A stretch of DNA of 64,000 bases. It comes from Prorocentrum cordatum (taxonomy: Eukaryota > Sar > Dinophyceae > Prorocentrales > Prorocentraceae). The stretch is taken from the NCBI GenBank assembly GCA_963575745.1, contig CAUYUJ010016059.1, forward strand, positions 2,846,790 through 2,910,789, read 5' to 3'. Position 1 is the stretch's first letter; the number at the start of each line of letters is the position of its first letter. The translations under genes were made by a program, and so were the position numbers. The notes below the pieces were generated by a model. The model saw nothing but the letters and a program-made list of their open reading frames with translations. It did not search any database and was not told the origin of the DNA. This document shows, piece by piece, positions 9,440 through 20,529 of the stretch.

Positions 9440-9515
9440 GCGTCACGTTCTAAGAACATGGGCTTCGTCATTAGAACATCTCTTTGCTTCTGAGAACGTG
9501 TCGTGGTAGGCCTAT
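9440..9515. repeat. TTCTAAGAAC palindrome cluster, copy 2
   Basis: Contains gttctaagaacat (9448), attagaacat (9471) and cttctgagaacg (~9487), then tgtcgtggtaggcctat. It is a diverged partner of 8900-8955. Confidence 0.55.
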
Positions 9516-9795
9516 AAGACAACAGGGATCGTCGGTCTCTGCTCAAAGGGGGGGGAATCAGGGACAACATCGGAGTGAGGGTGTTTTGGCTTAGGCTCAG
9601 GCAAGCTTATTTGCACGGCATCCCCCCCTCCTCTCCTCCTTCCCCCCTCCCCGCCGCCTTTTCGAGTGATGCTGGATCGAAAAGGCGTGCACGTGAGTGA
9701 GTCCCGGCTTGATTGAGGGCCAGATTTATTGTCGGCCTTCTCCCCGCCCCCGCCCCCACCCCCCCGATGCAAACAAACTCTCCAGAGTCTAAAGG
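9516..9795. other. Non-coding, G- and C-run-rich
   Basis: Short G7-9 and C7-9 runs and pyrimidine tracts. I see no gene or clear repeat. Confidence 0.5.
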
Positions 9796-9945
9796 ACACG
9801 GCCTCAGGCCTACTTGGGTCGCCGCGGGGGTTGCTATGAGGGTAGGGGGTCACAAGCGGATGCCACGGAGGGTTATGTTTGTCCTAACTTAGCTTGCAAG
9901 TGGGTTGCAAATGCCCTAAGGTTCTGAGGTGGCCCATTACTGGAT
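9796..9945. repeat. ~150-bp dispersed repeat, copy 1 (pair with 10148-10295)
   Basis: Shares ggcctacttggrtcgccgc, the ggggtc-caag-ggat block, cctaac and tggcttga-like segments, in order, with 10148-10295. Moderate divergence. Confidence 0.7.
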
Positions 9946-10082
9946 CTGGCCAACGGGAAGGGGCATCAGGTTCGAGGTGCGTGGTTCGACAAGGCTGTAT
10001 GCCTTTGTCGGTCCCAGAGGTCCGTTGTCGGGCCCCGGGACCGTCAAAAACTGATCCAGGGTGAAGAACTAATGCAACAGAT

Positions 10083-10107
10083 GGTCCCCGGGAGCGGTCC
10101 GGGGACC
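10083..10107. other. Perfect GC hairpin
   Basis: GGTCCCCGG (10083-10091), loop gagcggt, CCGGGGACC (10099-10107): a 9-bp perfect stem. No gene is adjacent, so no regulatory role is claimed. Confidence 0.6.
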
Positions 10108-10147
10108 GCTTTTGAGCGGATTTGACCTTATCATTTCTTCCTGAGAC

Positions 10148-10295
10148 AACGTCGGAGGCCTACTTGGATCGCCGCAGTGGCCTCTATGCGGACAGGGGGT
10201 CGCAAGTGGATATCAAGGTGGGATATGTCTGGCCTAACCTGACCTAAACATGGGCTGCATATGCCCGAAGTGGCTTGAGGGCGCACGGATCCGGG
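10148..10295. repeat. ~150-bp dispersed repeat, copy 2
   Basis: Partner of 9796-9945, in the same orientation about 350 bp downstream. Confidence 0.7.
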
Positions 10296-10481
10296 CTAAG
10301 TTGGCAGAGCCGTCTTAGCGGAGCCGACTCACCCGAAATCCGTGTAGGGAACCCGTAACCCACCTAAAGACTAGGTGAAGCCCGACGTATCCCACGGAGG
10401 CCCACTGAAGTCTCTGAGCTGGAGTGGCGGGTCTGGTGCAGATCGGTCGGCGGCGGGGGGTGCACTCGTTCATGAGTTGTT

Positions 10482-10518
10482 AATTCTTTACGCTTCGCGT
10501 GTCCCCACCAGCCCATCT
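10482..10518. repeat. Short dispersed repeat AATTCTT.ACGCTTCGCGT
   Basis: aattctttacgcttcgcgt followed by gtccccaccagc recurs, with two base changes, at 14791-14820. The second half (tccccaccagcccatc) recurs again near 15064. Confidence 0.6.
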
Positions 10519-10696
10519 CACAACAGCAACTCTTGCGAAGCATGCCGACAGTCGTGTTTTTCAGGCGTGTGTCCGCTTGCCCCCGCATATCTCCCCCGTT
10601 CCTGCTTCCTCCCGCCTCCTTTTACATCCTCCTTGTGGGGGGGAGCGGGAGAAGGACGAGGCGGAGGAGGAGGGAGAGAAAGCGCTCCTCGTGGTT

Positions 10697-11098
10697 TGAG
10701 TCGTTTGGGGTTTCTCGTCCTGGTGTGAGTCGTTCGGGCCCTTCTTCCTGGTGTGAGTCGTTCGGGCTCTTCGTGGTGTGAGTCGTTCGGGCTCTTCGTC
10801 CTGGTGTGAGTCGTTCGGGCTTCTCGTGGTGTGAGTTGTTCGGGCCCCTCGTCCTGGTGTGAGTCGTTCGGGCCCCTCCTCCTGGTGTGACTCGTTCGGG
10901 CTCCTCGTGGTGTGAGTCGTTCGGGGCCCGCGTCGTGGTGTGAGTCGTTCGGGCTCCTCGTGGTGTGAGTCGTTCGGGCGCCTCGTCCTGGTGTGAGTCG
11001 TTCGGGCCCCTCCTTGTGGTGTGAGTCGTTCGGGCTCTTCGTGGTGTGTGTCGTTCGGGCCCCTCGTCCTGGTGTGAGTCGTTCGGGCTCCTCGTGGG
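10697..11098. repeat. Minisatellite GTGTGAGTCGTTCGGGC
   Basis: About 15 units that start GTGTGAGTCGTTCGGGC and end in short (ttcgtg) or long (cctcgtcctg) spacers, alternating 23- and 28-base lengths. The long minus-strand frames here only repeat ARTTHT/SPNDSH. Confidence 0.85.
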
Positions 11099-11335
11099 GC
11101 CTCTTGGGGGCCTCTTGGAGCCTCTTGGGGCCTCTTGGGGGCCTCTTGGGGGCCTCTTGGGGGCCTCTTGGGGGCCTCTTGGGGGCCTCTTGGGGCCTCT
11201 TGGGGGCCTCTTGGGGGCCTCTTGGCGGCCTCTTGGGGCCGCTTGGGGGCCTCTGGGGGGCCTCTTGGAGGCCTCTTAGGAGCCTCCTGGGCGCCTCGTG
11301 GGGCCATCTTGGGGCCTCTTGCGACCTCCTCAGAA
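11095..11335. repeat. GGGGCCTCTTG array
   Basis: 11-12-base units (GGGGCCTCTTG, with one extra G in many). Related to the looser arrays at 15298-15960 and 42550-42870. Confidence 0.85.
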
Positions 11336-11338
11336 GCG

Positions 11339-11490
11339 CAAATGAGAGCTGCCCCCTGAGAAGGACAAAATGAGCCCAAAACCTTCGTAAAATCAATGAT
11401 TTTGCTATGAAGGACGATGAGCGCTGCCCCCTCAGAAGGCCAAAATGGGGCCAAAACCATAGTAAAGTAAATGTTTTCTGCTTCAAAGAC
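11339..11490. repeat. 76-bp tandem duplication
   Basis: gctgccccctgagaaggac-aaaat...gcccaaaacc at about 11345 is repeated at about 11421 with ~15% change. Two units only. Confidence 0.7.
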
Positions 11491-11599
11491 GGTCTGAGGC
11501 GCCAACCCCCCCCCCCCTTTGGGGCCAGAATCCTCGTGAGGGTCGTCGTTTTTTGGCCCTCCCAGGAGTCAAAAAAGACCCCCCTGGCGACGCCCCGGA

Positions 11600-11730
11600 G
11601 TCCCTGTCCAGGTCCAGGGGGAGGGGGTAGGGGGAGGGGTAAACCCCTCCCCGAAGGGGAAGAAGGGGGGTTGAGGACAGAGAGCTCCCTAAACCACTCA
11701 CGCCCAAAGGGCTGGTGGGATTATTTCGTG
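11600..11730. repeat. Array-associated tail, copy 1 (pair with 15960-16095)
   Basis: Contains ggggtaaacc, then ccctaaaccac, then gcccaaagggctggtggga. The same order follows the second GGGGCC..CTTGG array at 15960-16095, so array and tail travel together. Confidence 0.65.
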
Positions 11731-11940
11731 CGATAGCACGCAACTGTTGCGGAGGGGCGCGAATTATTGCACGGGCATTTCTTTTGCATGTGTAACAGGC
11801 TACACAGTTGCATCCAGGGGCATATATTACATCTGGCACACAAGCCATTGCATCCAGGCGCCAACTATTGCAAGCGCTAGTGCACCTCTCCCCGCGGATC
11901 CGTCTGCGTCAGACCCACTTCTTCAGCTCGAAGGGTCGGG
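11730..11940. repeat. Dispersed ~200-bp repeat, copy 1 (pair with 21665-21870)
   Basis: Rich in ttgca-type words and ending gctagtgcacctctcccc, then rcrccgtctgcg. The same end occurs at 21808-21850. Confidence 0.6.
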
Positions 11941-13473
11941 AATTGAAAGAAAGCCCACTCGGACAAGTCGACTGAGGAAATCTGCACGGTTCCACTCGAC
12001 CTCGGCATACGATTGTGCCAGTGCAATCCCCAATAGGTTTTGTTAATCGTTAATCGACGTGCGTGTCGCCGGCTGCATTATGTTGTTTCTAGACATCCGT
12101 TAGTGATCTCCCCAGGGTGCATTCACAACGCGGTGCCGCGCGCACCCGCGGAATTCCTTCGCACATTTCGCTAAAGTGTCAGTTTACTAAAGGCTGTGCT
12201 GTCAATCTTCGATAGAGGTTGACACCAACACCAACATCGACGTTTGCCATCACCGAGGGATGATGATCCCGATCTCGGCGATGGTGGCAATTGTTGGCCT
12301 CTTGAGGTGGCCGAAAGGTTACCGGCAACACCAACATGCATAAATATTGTTCCCCCGTGAAGACGGCTCCCTGTGTTGGTGTTGGTGCAGATCCTCAGGC
12401 CTCCTACAACGACTGTTGGGAGTTTGGTTTTCGCCCGTTTTCCCATGTCTTCGGCAGTTTTCTAGCCTCGGGGTGCTTTCCAGCAGCTGCGCCTTGCCAA
12501 GGGCGGGTGCCCAGATCGTCCCGAAAGGCCCCTGGAGAGCCGAGTGATGACCTGAAAGCGCGGGGGCAACGACAGGAGGGGACCAGCGCTTAGGGGCAGA
12601 AGCATCGACCCTTCATGGCCCATTGGTCACCGATGGGGGGCCAGATGCCCCACGCTGCGCAAACGCGTGCGGTTTCGCTATCGGGGGCCAATCGCTTATC
12701 GCCCGTCCATCGGCGGTGCATCGGCGGTTCCGGGTCAATGTGCCCCCCTTGAGTCAGTCCCCACGCACTACTCCCCATCAGGGAACAATGAATCAACATA
12801 TAAGAAGCCCCAAGCGATGATTGCTCTGTGGCGTTCTTCCTTGCTCTGGTAATGAGATGGCCTTGCGCGCGGGACTTCGGCGATGGGCGCCTCAGGGTCC
12901 TGGCGATGGGCACTGGGACATGGTGGCCCAGTGGGTCCTCGCCACGGGGTCCCAAGAAGACTATTAGAACGGTTGGGACTTCCACTGCCACCATCTCTCC
13001 ACCGCCGCCATTCCAAGGTATCACCGCTACCAAGCAGTGACAATTTGTTTCATTCTTTGCTCCAGCAGCCACGCCTACATCATTGCCGCCACCGCCACCA
13101 CCGCTGCCATTTGCTCTATCACAATTCTCTGGCCAAACCAAAATTGCGGTTACCACCAGCACATCCACTGCCACAGCTATGTGTTCCTCGTGCCGATTCC
13201 GTCCGCTGACGCTACCATCTTACCACCGCCCCTGCCACTTCGCTCCCATGACATGTGCCACGTCCACCCTCACCACTCCGCTCCACTGCCAGAGATTCGA
13301 GAGAGGCCATCGGAGGAGATGAGAGCGACACCATCGCAACCACCACGGACGCTACCTCCAGCGGAGAGGTCCACGATGCTCCCCCCGAGGCCCGAGATTG
13401 GATGGAGCCTGGCTCGCGCGGGGAAGCAGCACCCCACCACCAACAGGACTCCCCCCTGGCTGTCTCGCCTTTG
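11941..13473. other. No gene seen
   Basis: Mixed sequence. A 14-base perfect inverted repeat CACCAACACCAACA lies at 12223-12236 with its complement at 12374-12387. Around 12600-12780 a segment resembles 16720-16870. About 13050-13250 is CCR-rich. No frame has coding-like composition. Confidence 0.5.
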
Positions 13474-13638
13474 TTCAGGAGGGAAAGAAACACACAGACA
13501 CAATTATTCGTCGATTCCCAAGAAAATATGCGAAAATATTGGAAGTGGGGGGGAAGACAGAAACCCAGAAAATATGGGAAAATATGGGAAATCTGTTTAT
13601 TTGTGTGTATTTATTTGTGTGTCCTGGGGCCCCTTCAT
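13474..13638. repeat. ~160-bp dispersed repeat family, copy 1
   Basis: Starts ttcaggaggga, continues cacacagacacaat and gtcgattccc, then gggaaaatatggga, then tgtgtgtatttatttgtg, and ends cctggggccccttcat. Three more copies lie at 17832, 23718 and 23999. No coding content. Confidence 0.85.
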
Positions 13639-15297
13639 TTGTGGTGGTGTCACCCGCTCGCTCACAAGCCACGCGCCGCCGTCTGGCGCGTGGACGGGAA
13701 ATCAAGTTCAAGCAGTCGAAAGCAGAAGCTGGCGAAACTCTGTGCTGGCTCATTCGGGCAGGGGGGAGGAGGGAGGGGAGGAGGAGGAGGAGGAGGAGGA
13801 GGAGGAGGAGAAGGAGGAGGACGAGGAGCGACGTGCTCCCATCAGCTTCCTTGGGCAATGAGGCGTGGCATGAGTTTATGGTGCAACGCCCTGGCGAGTG
13901 GAGGGATCTACTCATGCCTCAACCACATGCGGTCCAAGCATGACGTACGGAACCCGATGTAAGGTTGTTCGCACGTGCCGACGCCACGTGCCCTTCATGT
14001 CGCACCGTATTTTCCACGAGTCTTCGTTTGATCGCGCATGTGTCGAGAGCTGGCACAGGACCGACCCCGTGCAGGAAGAAACCGACGCGTTGGAAGCATT
14101 AGACTCTAGTGTGAGGCGGCTCGCCCATAAGTCTGGGCTAGAACACCCAAGAAGCAACGTTCCTGCTGTCAGACTTGATGGCCAGAGGTCGGGATGTTTT
14201 TTTTGTAGTTTCATTGTTTTCCACTTGATTCGCGTCGCGTGCAGCACATCGCCGGCAAAAAAGGAGGAGGAGAAGCAGCAACTCTCACTCAGGAGTCCAA
14301 TGGTGGGGGCGTTGCTCCTCCTTCCTCGTCGTCCTGCTTCTGGTCGAGAGTCTGCTGTGCGTAAGGGTGACCCTTCGCCCCACCAGCACCCGCTTGCGCG
14401 CTTGCATTGTGCCCCTACCCCCCCCCCCTCCCCGCGGCACCCCGAAACCGCGCACCAGAGATCTCTCTCGCCCAGGGTCGCTCCTGCGTGTAGCCGCGAG
14501 AGGCCGGGGCCGCCACGCCGCCCCGCTGCCTGCCGCGCTGCCTGCTCGGCCTGACGCGGCTCCTCGACGCGCCGCGGCGGGCGTGATCTCCGAGCGGCCC
14601 TCGAGGCCCTGCCGGCCGCGGGCCGCCGCGCTGCACGTCGCTCGGCTGCGGCGGGCGGAGCGGGCGCCACACTGCTGGGAGGCACGGCGCGGTTGGTCAC
14701 GGGAGAGGCGGGTCCTGAGGGAGACGAATCCTGGGTTGTTTCGCTGTCCTCGGGGTTTCGGAACCGTCAGAACGACGACTCGGGATGACAAATTCTTGAC
14801 GCTTCGCGTATCCCCACCAGCGCAGCTGCCCGCTGTGCCCTGCCCTTCGCCGTCCGGTCTGCCGGGTGCTGGCGCCACTGTGCGACGCCCCGCTGTCAGT
14901 CGTTGGCTGCGGTTTTGGTGCGGCTTAGTGAGGTTCATTTTGTTCCTCGCATGTGCACTCCGGCGTTGGCTTTTGGCCCGCTGGCAATTATCTTGCTTGC
15001 TGCCCCATGCTTGTTTCGACCCGCTCTCTGAAATCGTCCTTGGAGCCGCAGGTCAAAAAAATATCCCCACCAGCCCATCCAGAAACGATCAGCAGGGGAG
15101 TTGGTGAATCAGGGGCGGCAGAACGCATGCAGTCGCGCAGCCGTCTTCGAGAACACAAGCATCACACATAGCTTCCCGCATTGAGGTTTAAGATGGAAAT
15201 CTGTGCAAATTACGATGGTGTTTCGATGAGAGGTGAGGGGTATGTCGATGACTCGTAATGGCTGTTGCACTGATTTGTATCTTAAACTCGCGTGCGT
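13639..15297. other. No gene seen; (GGA)n and short repeats
   Basis: (GGA)n at about 13765-13830; the 14791-14820 copy of the AATTCTT.ACGCTTCGCGT repeat; GC-rich sequence at 14400-14700 open in several frames. No convincing exon. Confidence 0.45.
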
Positions 15298-15960
15298 TCC
15301 GAAACTTGGAGGCATCTTGGGGCCCTCTTGGGATTCTCTTGGGCCCCTCTTGGGTCCTCCTGGGGCTCTTTCTTGGGGCTCTCCTGAGGTCCTCATCGGG
15401 CCTTCTTGGGGCTCTCTTGGGGCCTTCTTGGGGCCCTCTTGGAGCTCTTTTGGAAGGTTTTGGAGCCCTCTTGGGGCTCTTTGGGGGGGTTCTGGGAGGC
15501 CTCTCGGGGCCGTCTTGGTCCTTCTGGCTAAAGAAGGGGGGGGGCCCTCAATTCTTGTCCCCCCTTCGGAGGCTCAAAAATGCCCTCTTGGCCCGCTCTT
15601 GGAGCGCTCTTGGGGCCGTCTTGGGGCTCTCTTGGGCCCCTCTTGGGGCTGTCTTGGGCCATCTTGGGGCCATCTTGAGTCCTCAAGAGCCCTTCGGAGG
15701 CGAAAAAAACCCTTCGGAGCCCTTCGAGAAGGCAAACAACATTGATTTTTCTTGGGTGTCTAAAGGATTTGGGCCTCTTGGGGGGGGGTCCTGGGAGGCC
15801 TCGGAGGGCACTTGAAACCGTCTTGGGGCCGTCTTGAGGCCTCTTGGACGCGTGTCGGAGGCTATCTTGACCCGTCTACCGCTATCTTGGGCCATCTTGG
15901 AGGCCACCTTGCGCTCTCGGAGGCCCTCTTGGAGCCATCTTGGGCCATCTTGGACGCTGC
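15298..15960. repeat. Diverged GGGGCCxTCTTGG array
   Basis: Units of 11-25 bases built on ggggcc(c)tcttgg with ctctcttgg and ccatcttgg variants. Followed by the same tail as the 11095 array. Confidence 0.75.
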
Positions 15961-16095
15961 TATGGGCCCGTCCCCCCCCCGTCCAAACGCTGGGAAGGGG
16001 GGGGTAAACCTCCCGAGCAGGGAAAGGCAGGAGGTTGGAAAGGGAAACGCCCTAGACCACCTGCGCCCAGAGGGCTGGTGGGATTTGTCCTGGGC
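15961..16095. repeat. Array-associated tail, copy 2
   Basis: ggggtaaacc, ccctagaccac and gcccagagggctggtggga occur in the same order as at 11635-11725. Confidence 0.65.
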
Positions 16096-16420
16096 GACGG
16101 CCCTGGGGCCCAAGACGCGCTTCCCTCAGGACCCGCGTCGCCCATGCTAAGCCGTGTCGGGGGAGGGAGAAGCGACACCACCACCACCAAGGGGGCCACC
16201 TCCAGCGAGTAGGTCCACGATGCTTCCACGAGTTGGGGATAGGGAGGGGCCCCCCCTGGTTCCTCCCGCTGTTGGTCCCTGGTGGTTGTGGTGCCGTTTG
16301 TTTGCCTGCTCCCGCTTACCGTGCGGCTGCGCGGGCCGTCCCAGTCAGCCGCGGGCGGGGATCTCCGCCGCCGCTGCCGCAGGTGAGGGGGAGGTGCATG
16401 GCCCTCCTTGCAGTCGGCCC

Positions 16421-16566
16421 CGATTCGTAGGTCGTCCCTGCCAGCTCAAGGGTACCCTAGTGTCCTGTGCCTCGCGACGCGTGCCTCCTTACACTCCTAT
16501 GGCGATGTGGCCTTCGGAAGGGTCTTGTGTCCTCTCGCGCGCCCTCTCCGATCAAGCCCGACTGTA
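16421..16566. repeat. ~145-bp dispersed repeat, copy 1 (pair with 23489-23629)
   Basis: Shares aggtcg-ccctgccag, tcaagggtaccct, ctcgcgac, tggcgatgtggcc, gtgtcctctcgcg and atcaagcccgactgta with 23489-23629. Confidence 0.7.
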
Positions 16567-17015
16567 GTAAGGCACAGAAGCCTCCGTTCGTCCTGCAGTA
16601 AGTGCACATCGGCCATAGCGCCCAATAGCGCGCGCGCCGCGCCCAGAGCCGGAGAGCCGAGTCACGGCCCGAATGGTAGGGGGCAAGGTGGGGGGGCGCT
16701 GGGGCAGGCCAAGGGGGAAGCGTCGACCCTCAGTCGCCCATGAAAGGACCCAAGGGCCACACCCAGCCCAGGACCGTTCGGATTCGGTGTCGGGGCCTAT
16801 CGCCAATCGATCGGCGATGTATCGCGGATTCCGGGTGAGCGACGCAGAAATCCGGTGCCGATTGCGGGGACATTCGCGCGCAAGTCTCCCGCACAAGGTC
16901 GCGCGTGAGCCCCCTCTTCTCCACACGCTCCAGACGGTGTGCTACGCATGTGGCCCGCGCAAGCCGCGGCGTCAGCTCGCTATGTCATCATGCGTAAGAC
17001 CCCTCTCTCAGCAAG

Positions 17016-17150
17016 ACAACTATCGGGTTGGGAGGGTAGGTTTGGGAGATATGATCTTACCACCAATAGTACCGCGCATGTTAAAGGTGCCTATCCCACA
17101 GTCGTACCCTCCATCTTCCCAAACCCCCTCCCCCCAACACGATAGTTTTT
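17016..17150. mobile_element. Small TIR element, copy 1
   Basis: Inverted termini: aactatcgggttgggaggg at the left; the complement of the right end reads aaaactatcgtgttggggg. Both arms continue inward to ggtttggga. No coding capacity. A second member with the same termini lies at 52145-52297. The right edge runs into ttcctcag, which would serve as a splice acceptor. Confidence 0.75.
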
Positions 17151-17831
17151 CCTCAGGGTGTTCCCACGCCATCCCTGTCACGGGCGACAGCGGCCCCAGC
17201 GACGGGCGTGTGGAGAGGCAGCCTGCTCCTGCGTGCGGCATCGGCGGTGGTCCGCGGGGCCCCGATGGAGCGGCCAGGGCCGCCCCCACCTCGCGCGCCT
17301 GAAGCCCAGGGACTGCCCGCCTGGGACGGAATCGGCCATCATGCTTCGTTGACAGTTTGTCGGCGCGACGAGTCGCACGGGCTTCCAGCTCCCGGCGCTT
17401 GTCGAGTAGGATTGCTTGTGAATTCACAGCTTGCTTAGTTTGTCAACGCAATCGTGGGAGGGTTCTGCAGGCAAGGCTCCTGCTGAGCTTTCCCCTTGAA
17501 AAAAGCCGCAGGCGATCCTCCCTGCTCCTGCCGTAGGCAGAAGTTGCAGAAAGAGCGCATCTGGCGTTAAGTAAGCCGCAGGAAGCGGTGCTGCGACGCT
17601 CGCGCGCGCCCTGGAAAGAGCGCGCGCAGGTCTCCCACTGTCCTCGTTGCGAATCGGCGCGAGTTTTGCATTTTTGTTCATTGCATTTTCCTCCGCAGTC
17701 TACGCGCCAATTGGAGCACCCCTTACGTTCTCACAGATATCCGTCTGTCCAGCCTGGACCTTGCTGTCGGCCGCGCATCGGCACCCACAGCACAATTGGG
17801 TCCTGTAGTCACGATCTCACTTCTACATCTA

Positions 17832-17996
17832 CTCAAGAGGGAACAAAAACACAGACACAATGAATCGTCGATCCCCAGGAAAAGATTGGGAAATATCGGA
17901 GGTGGGGGGAAGACGAAAACCCAGAACATATGGGAAAATATGGGGAATATGTTTATTAGTGTGCATTTATTTGCGTGTATCCCAGGGCCCCTTCAT
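17832..17996. repeat. ~160-bp dispersed repeat family, copy 2
   Basis: Same segments in the same order as 13474-13638, including cacagacacaatgaatcgtc, atatgggaaaatatgggga and cagggccccttcat. Confidence 0.8.
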
Positions 17997-18639
17997 CTAC
18001 GCCCCCTGGAGCAATCGAACTCTCTGTCTCGTCGTGCATCCTGTGTTCTCCCTCACTCCCTTCCTATTCTCTGGAGGGAAATTCGCTGGCTGCGGCGTGA
18101 ATTGTGTAGTTTTTGCCAATGACCTGCACAATTGCAGCTGTCATCATGGCTAATGCAACATATGTGCTGGTACACACTCGCACGGTCCCTGACGAATGTC
18201 TTGCTCTCATGCCGCGTCCTCTGTCTTCCTTGCAGACGCACCGCGAACCTCGGAGTGCCCCGCTCCCTAAGACGTTCAAGAGTTGCCCCTGGGTATCTTT
18301 GTTGGGATCTTCCGGAAGGTTGGATTCAGCATCGGCCTTGGTACCTCATTGTGCCTAGTCCGGCTTCGTCCAGCTCAATCTGGCTCAATTCGGCGGAACA
18401 TGAGCATTATTTAAATCAAACCCAGCGTAGCAGCCATAATCAGTCTAAATATGCTTGAGTCGGCGTCGCGGAGGTTGCCCCAGGAGTTGCCTCCTCGCCT
18501 CCTGGCCTCACAACCTGATTTATGAAGCATCGACTTTGCCAAACCTAACACCAACCCCTTCCTGTAAGACCGCCCTGCGGGTGACAAGGAGGGTGGGGTG
18601 GTGGGGGCTGGTTCTAAACAGTTGGCATTCGCAAGCCGC

Positions 18640-19205
18640 AGGACAACCGTCGGGGCATCCAGAGGGACAACTACCGGGACAACCATCGGGACGCATCGGG
18701 ACAGCCATCGCGGCAACCATCGAAGCAACCATCGTGACAACCACGGGTGAACCATCGGGACAATCATTTGGACGACCATCGGGACAATCATCGGAACAAC
18801 CATCAGGACTACCACGGGACAGCCGTGGGACACCATCAGGACAACCGTCTGGACATCCACTGGGCCAACCCTCGGGACATCTACTGGGACAACCATCAGG
18901 ACAACCACAGAGCACCCGTCGGGAACAACATCGGGACAACCACGGGACAGCCATCGGGACAACCGTAGGGACAACCATCTGGGCAACCATCGGAGCAACC
19001 ACCAGGACTACCACGGGAAAGCCGTGTGACACCATCAGGAAGATTTTGTGGACAGCCATTGGAACAACCTTCGGGATATCTACGGGGACAACCGCGGGAC
19101 AACACTTGTGACATCTGCTGGGGGCAAGCCTCGGAACAACCGTCGAGACAACCGTCGGGACAACCGTCGGGACAACCGTCGGGACAATCACGGAACAAGT
19201 GCGGG
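18640..19205. repeat. 12-bp minisatellite (ACAACCATCGGG)
   Basis: About 45 units of ACAACCATCGGG with changes. Since 12 is a multiple of 3 every frame gives a 4-residue repeat (GQPS, DNHR, TTIG; minus strand PDGC, VPMV). I regard this as a satellite. The sequence to its right (19206-19350) is open on the minus strand without repeats and cannot be assigned. Confidence 0.85.
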
Positions 19206-20197
19206 AACATCCCTGGAACGCCTCGGCGGGTGGCCACCCGACGCATTTTCGTATGTTCGGGCCCAGCCAGTGCAGGAACTCGCGTAGCTTCACCTCGCCT
19301 GCACTCGTCACGCGACCGCGGGCGTCTATGTGCGTGCCGTGCCGCGGCACGGTCGATGGCGTCTCCGCGCGCTCCAGTTCAGATTCGATGTAGCATCAGA
19401 GACATTGCGCGCCACGGAGTTAGTGTGAGTGTGCGTGCCGTGCCGTACCGCATTGGCGTCTCCCGAGGCGTCGTCGAGTCTTGACCCAGGAATGGTACGG
19501 TGCCCAGTTCTTGGACCTGTGGGGGCCGAGAAGCTATGCACCGTACCGCGTTGGAGTGGAGCCTGGAGGGAGTCCACGCATGGTGTTGTACATGGGCGTC
19601 GTTCCCTTATCTCGCACGGCGCGACACGAAATCGAAGCGGATTTCTCTGTTGCGGCGCTCCGTTTCGCTTATTTCTCACGCCCCAACCTCCGATCCGTGT
19701 GATTGGCATCACCTCGTCTCGGTGCCCATTTTGTTAGCCCCCTCAGCCTTTGAGGGCGCACATCCCTAAAATTGTCGTCGCCTTGGGCTTGTCAACCTCA
19801 GGGGTAGTGCTCGAGGCTTGCTTCTTTTCCCTTGGCCGGGAGGACGCGATCGCCGACCATGTGCCTTCGGGCGGGCTTGCCAAGGTTGGCGGCGGCGGCA
19901 GCGCGACCATTGCAGCGCGCGGTTGGCTGGCCGGTGGCAGCCGCCGTCAGCCTTGGCGGCCGCTGTTGGCAGCAGTGGCTCTGGCGCTGCTGCTGGCAGC
20001 AGTGTCTCTGGCGGCAGCGCGCGGCACGCAGCTTGTGCCAGGGATTCCGTGCCAGGATTTTCGAAGTCATTGTCCTTCTGAGTGCCACTCCCCCCATGTG
20101 ATCTCTTGGGGGCTTCGTTAGATCGGAGGGTGGCCGACATTTTAGGCGCCCTGGTTCGAATACGCGTCCCTGGGCTTGCTTTTTCCTCTTACTGTGC
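19206..20197. other. No secure gene
   Basis: A minus-strand frame over about 19206-19350 (VKLREFLHWLGPNIRK) and a plus-strand frame at 19750-20120 with an Ala/Leu-rich hydrophobic stretch look protein-like, but have no start, splice or family support. Confidence 0.4.
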
Positions 20198-20383
20198 TTG
20201 CTTGCCCCTGGCACGGTCTGCAGTCCTGATTGCCACCGTAACTTGGGAACGGATTTTGACCAGACCTATGACGACTTTGGGCAGTACATCGCGCCGGCGG
20301 TTTATTACAACGACGTGCAGGGGCCTTTTTCAGGACCCACGGCCGTAACAGAAATGCCTCGGAGTGAATTCGCGGTTGTTTGA
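20198..20383 (+). CDS. Possible exon, unknown protein
   Basis: I do not recognise a family. The frame has balanced composition unlike its low-complexity neighbours, including FDQTYDDFGQYIAPAVYYND. An AG-rich acceptor-like site (ggtctgcag) lies at about 20215-20223. The frame ends at TGA 20381-20383, just before a GAT microsatellite. No partner exon could be joined. Low confidence. Confidence 0.2.
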   Translation: MLAPGTVCSPDCHRNLGTDFDQTYDDFGQYIAPAVYYNDVQGPFSGPTAVTEMPRSEFAVV

Positions 20384-20529
20384 GCATGGTCGGGGGCTCC
20401 AATGGCGTGGATGGAGGTCTGGGCAGGAGAGGGGGAACGGAGCAGGAGGATCGACGAAGCATGGCCGAATGGCCTTGGCGCAACACAAGGAGAGTTAGGA
20501 GGAGAAGGGATCATTATGGGTATGTTGTT

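Noticed and set aside
10083-10107. Rho-independent terminator
   Set aside because: Hairpin without a proper T tract and without an upstream gene; the organism is eukaryotic.
18411-19246. Minus-strand PDGC / VPMV repeat proteins
   Set aside because: A 12-bp satellite gives a 4-residue repeat in every frame; no non-repeat domain is joined to it convincingly.
20140-20175. tRNA T-arm-like ggttcgaatac
   Set aside because: No D-arm, anticodon arm or acceptor stem could be drawn around it. A similar gagttcgagtcc at 47707 also fails.
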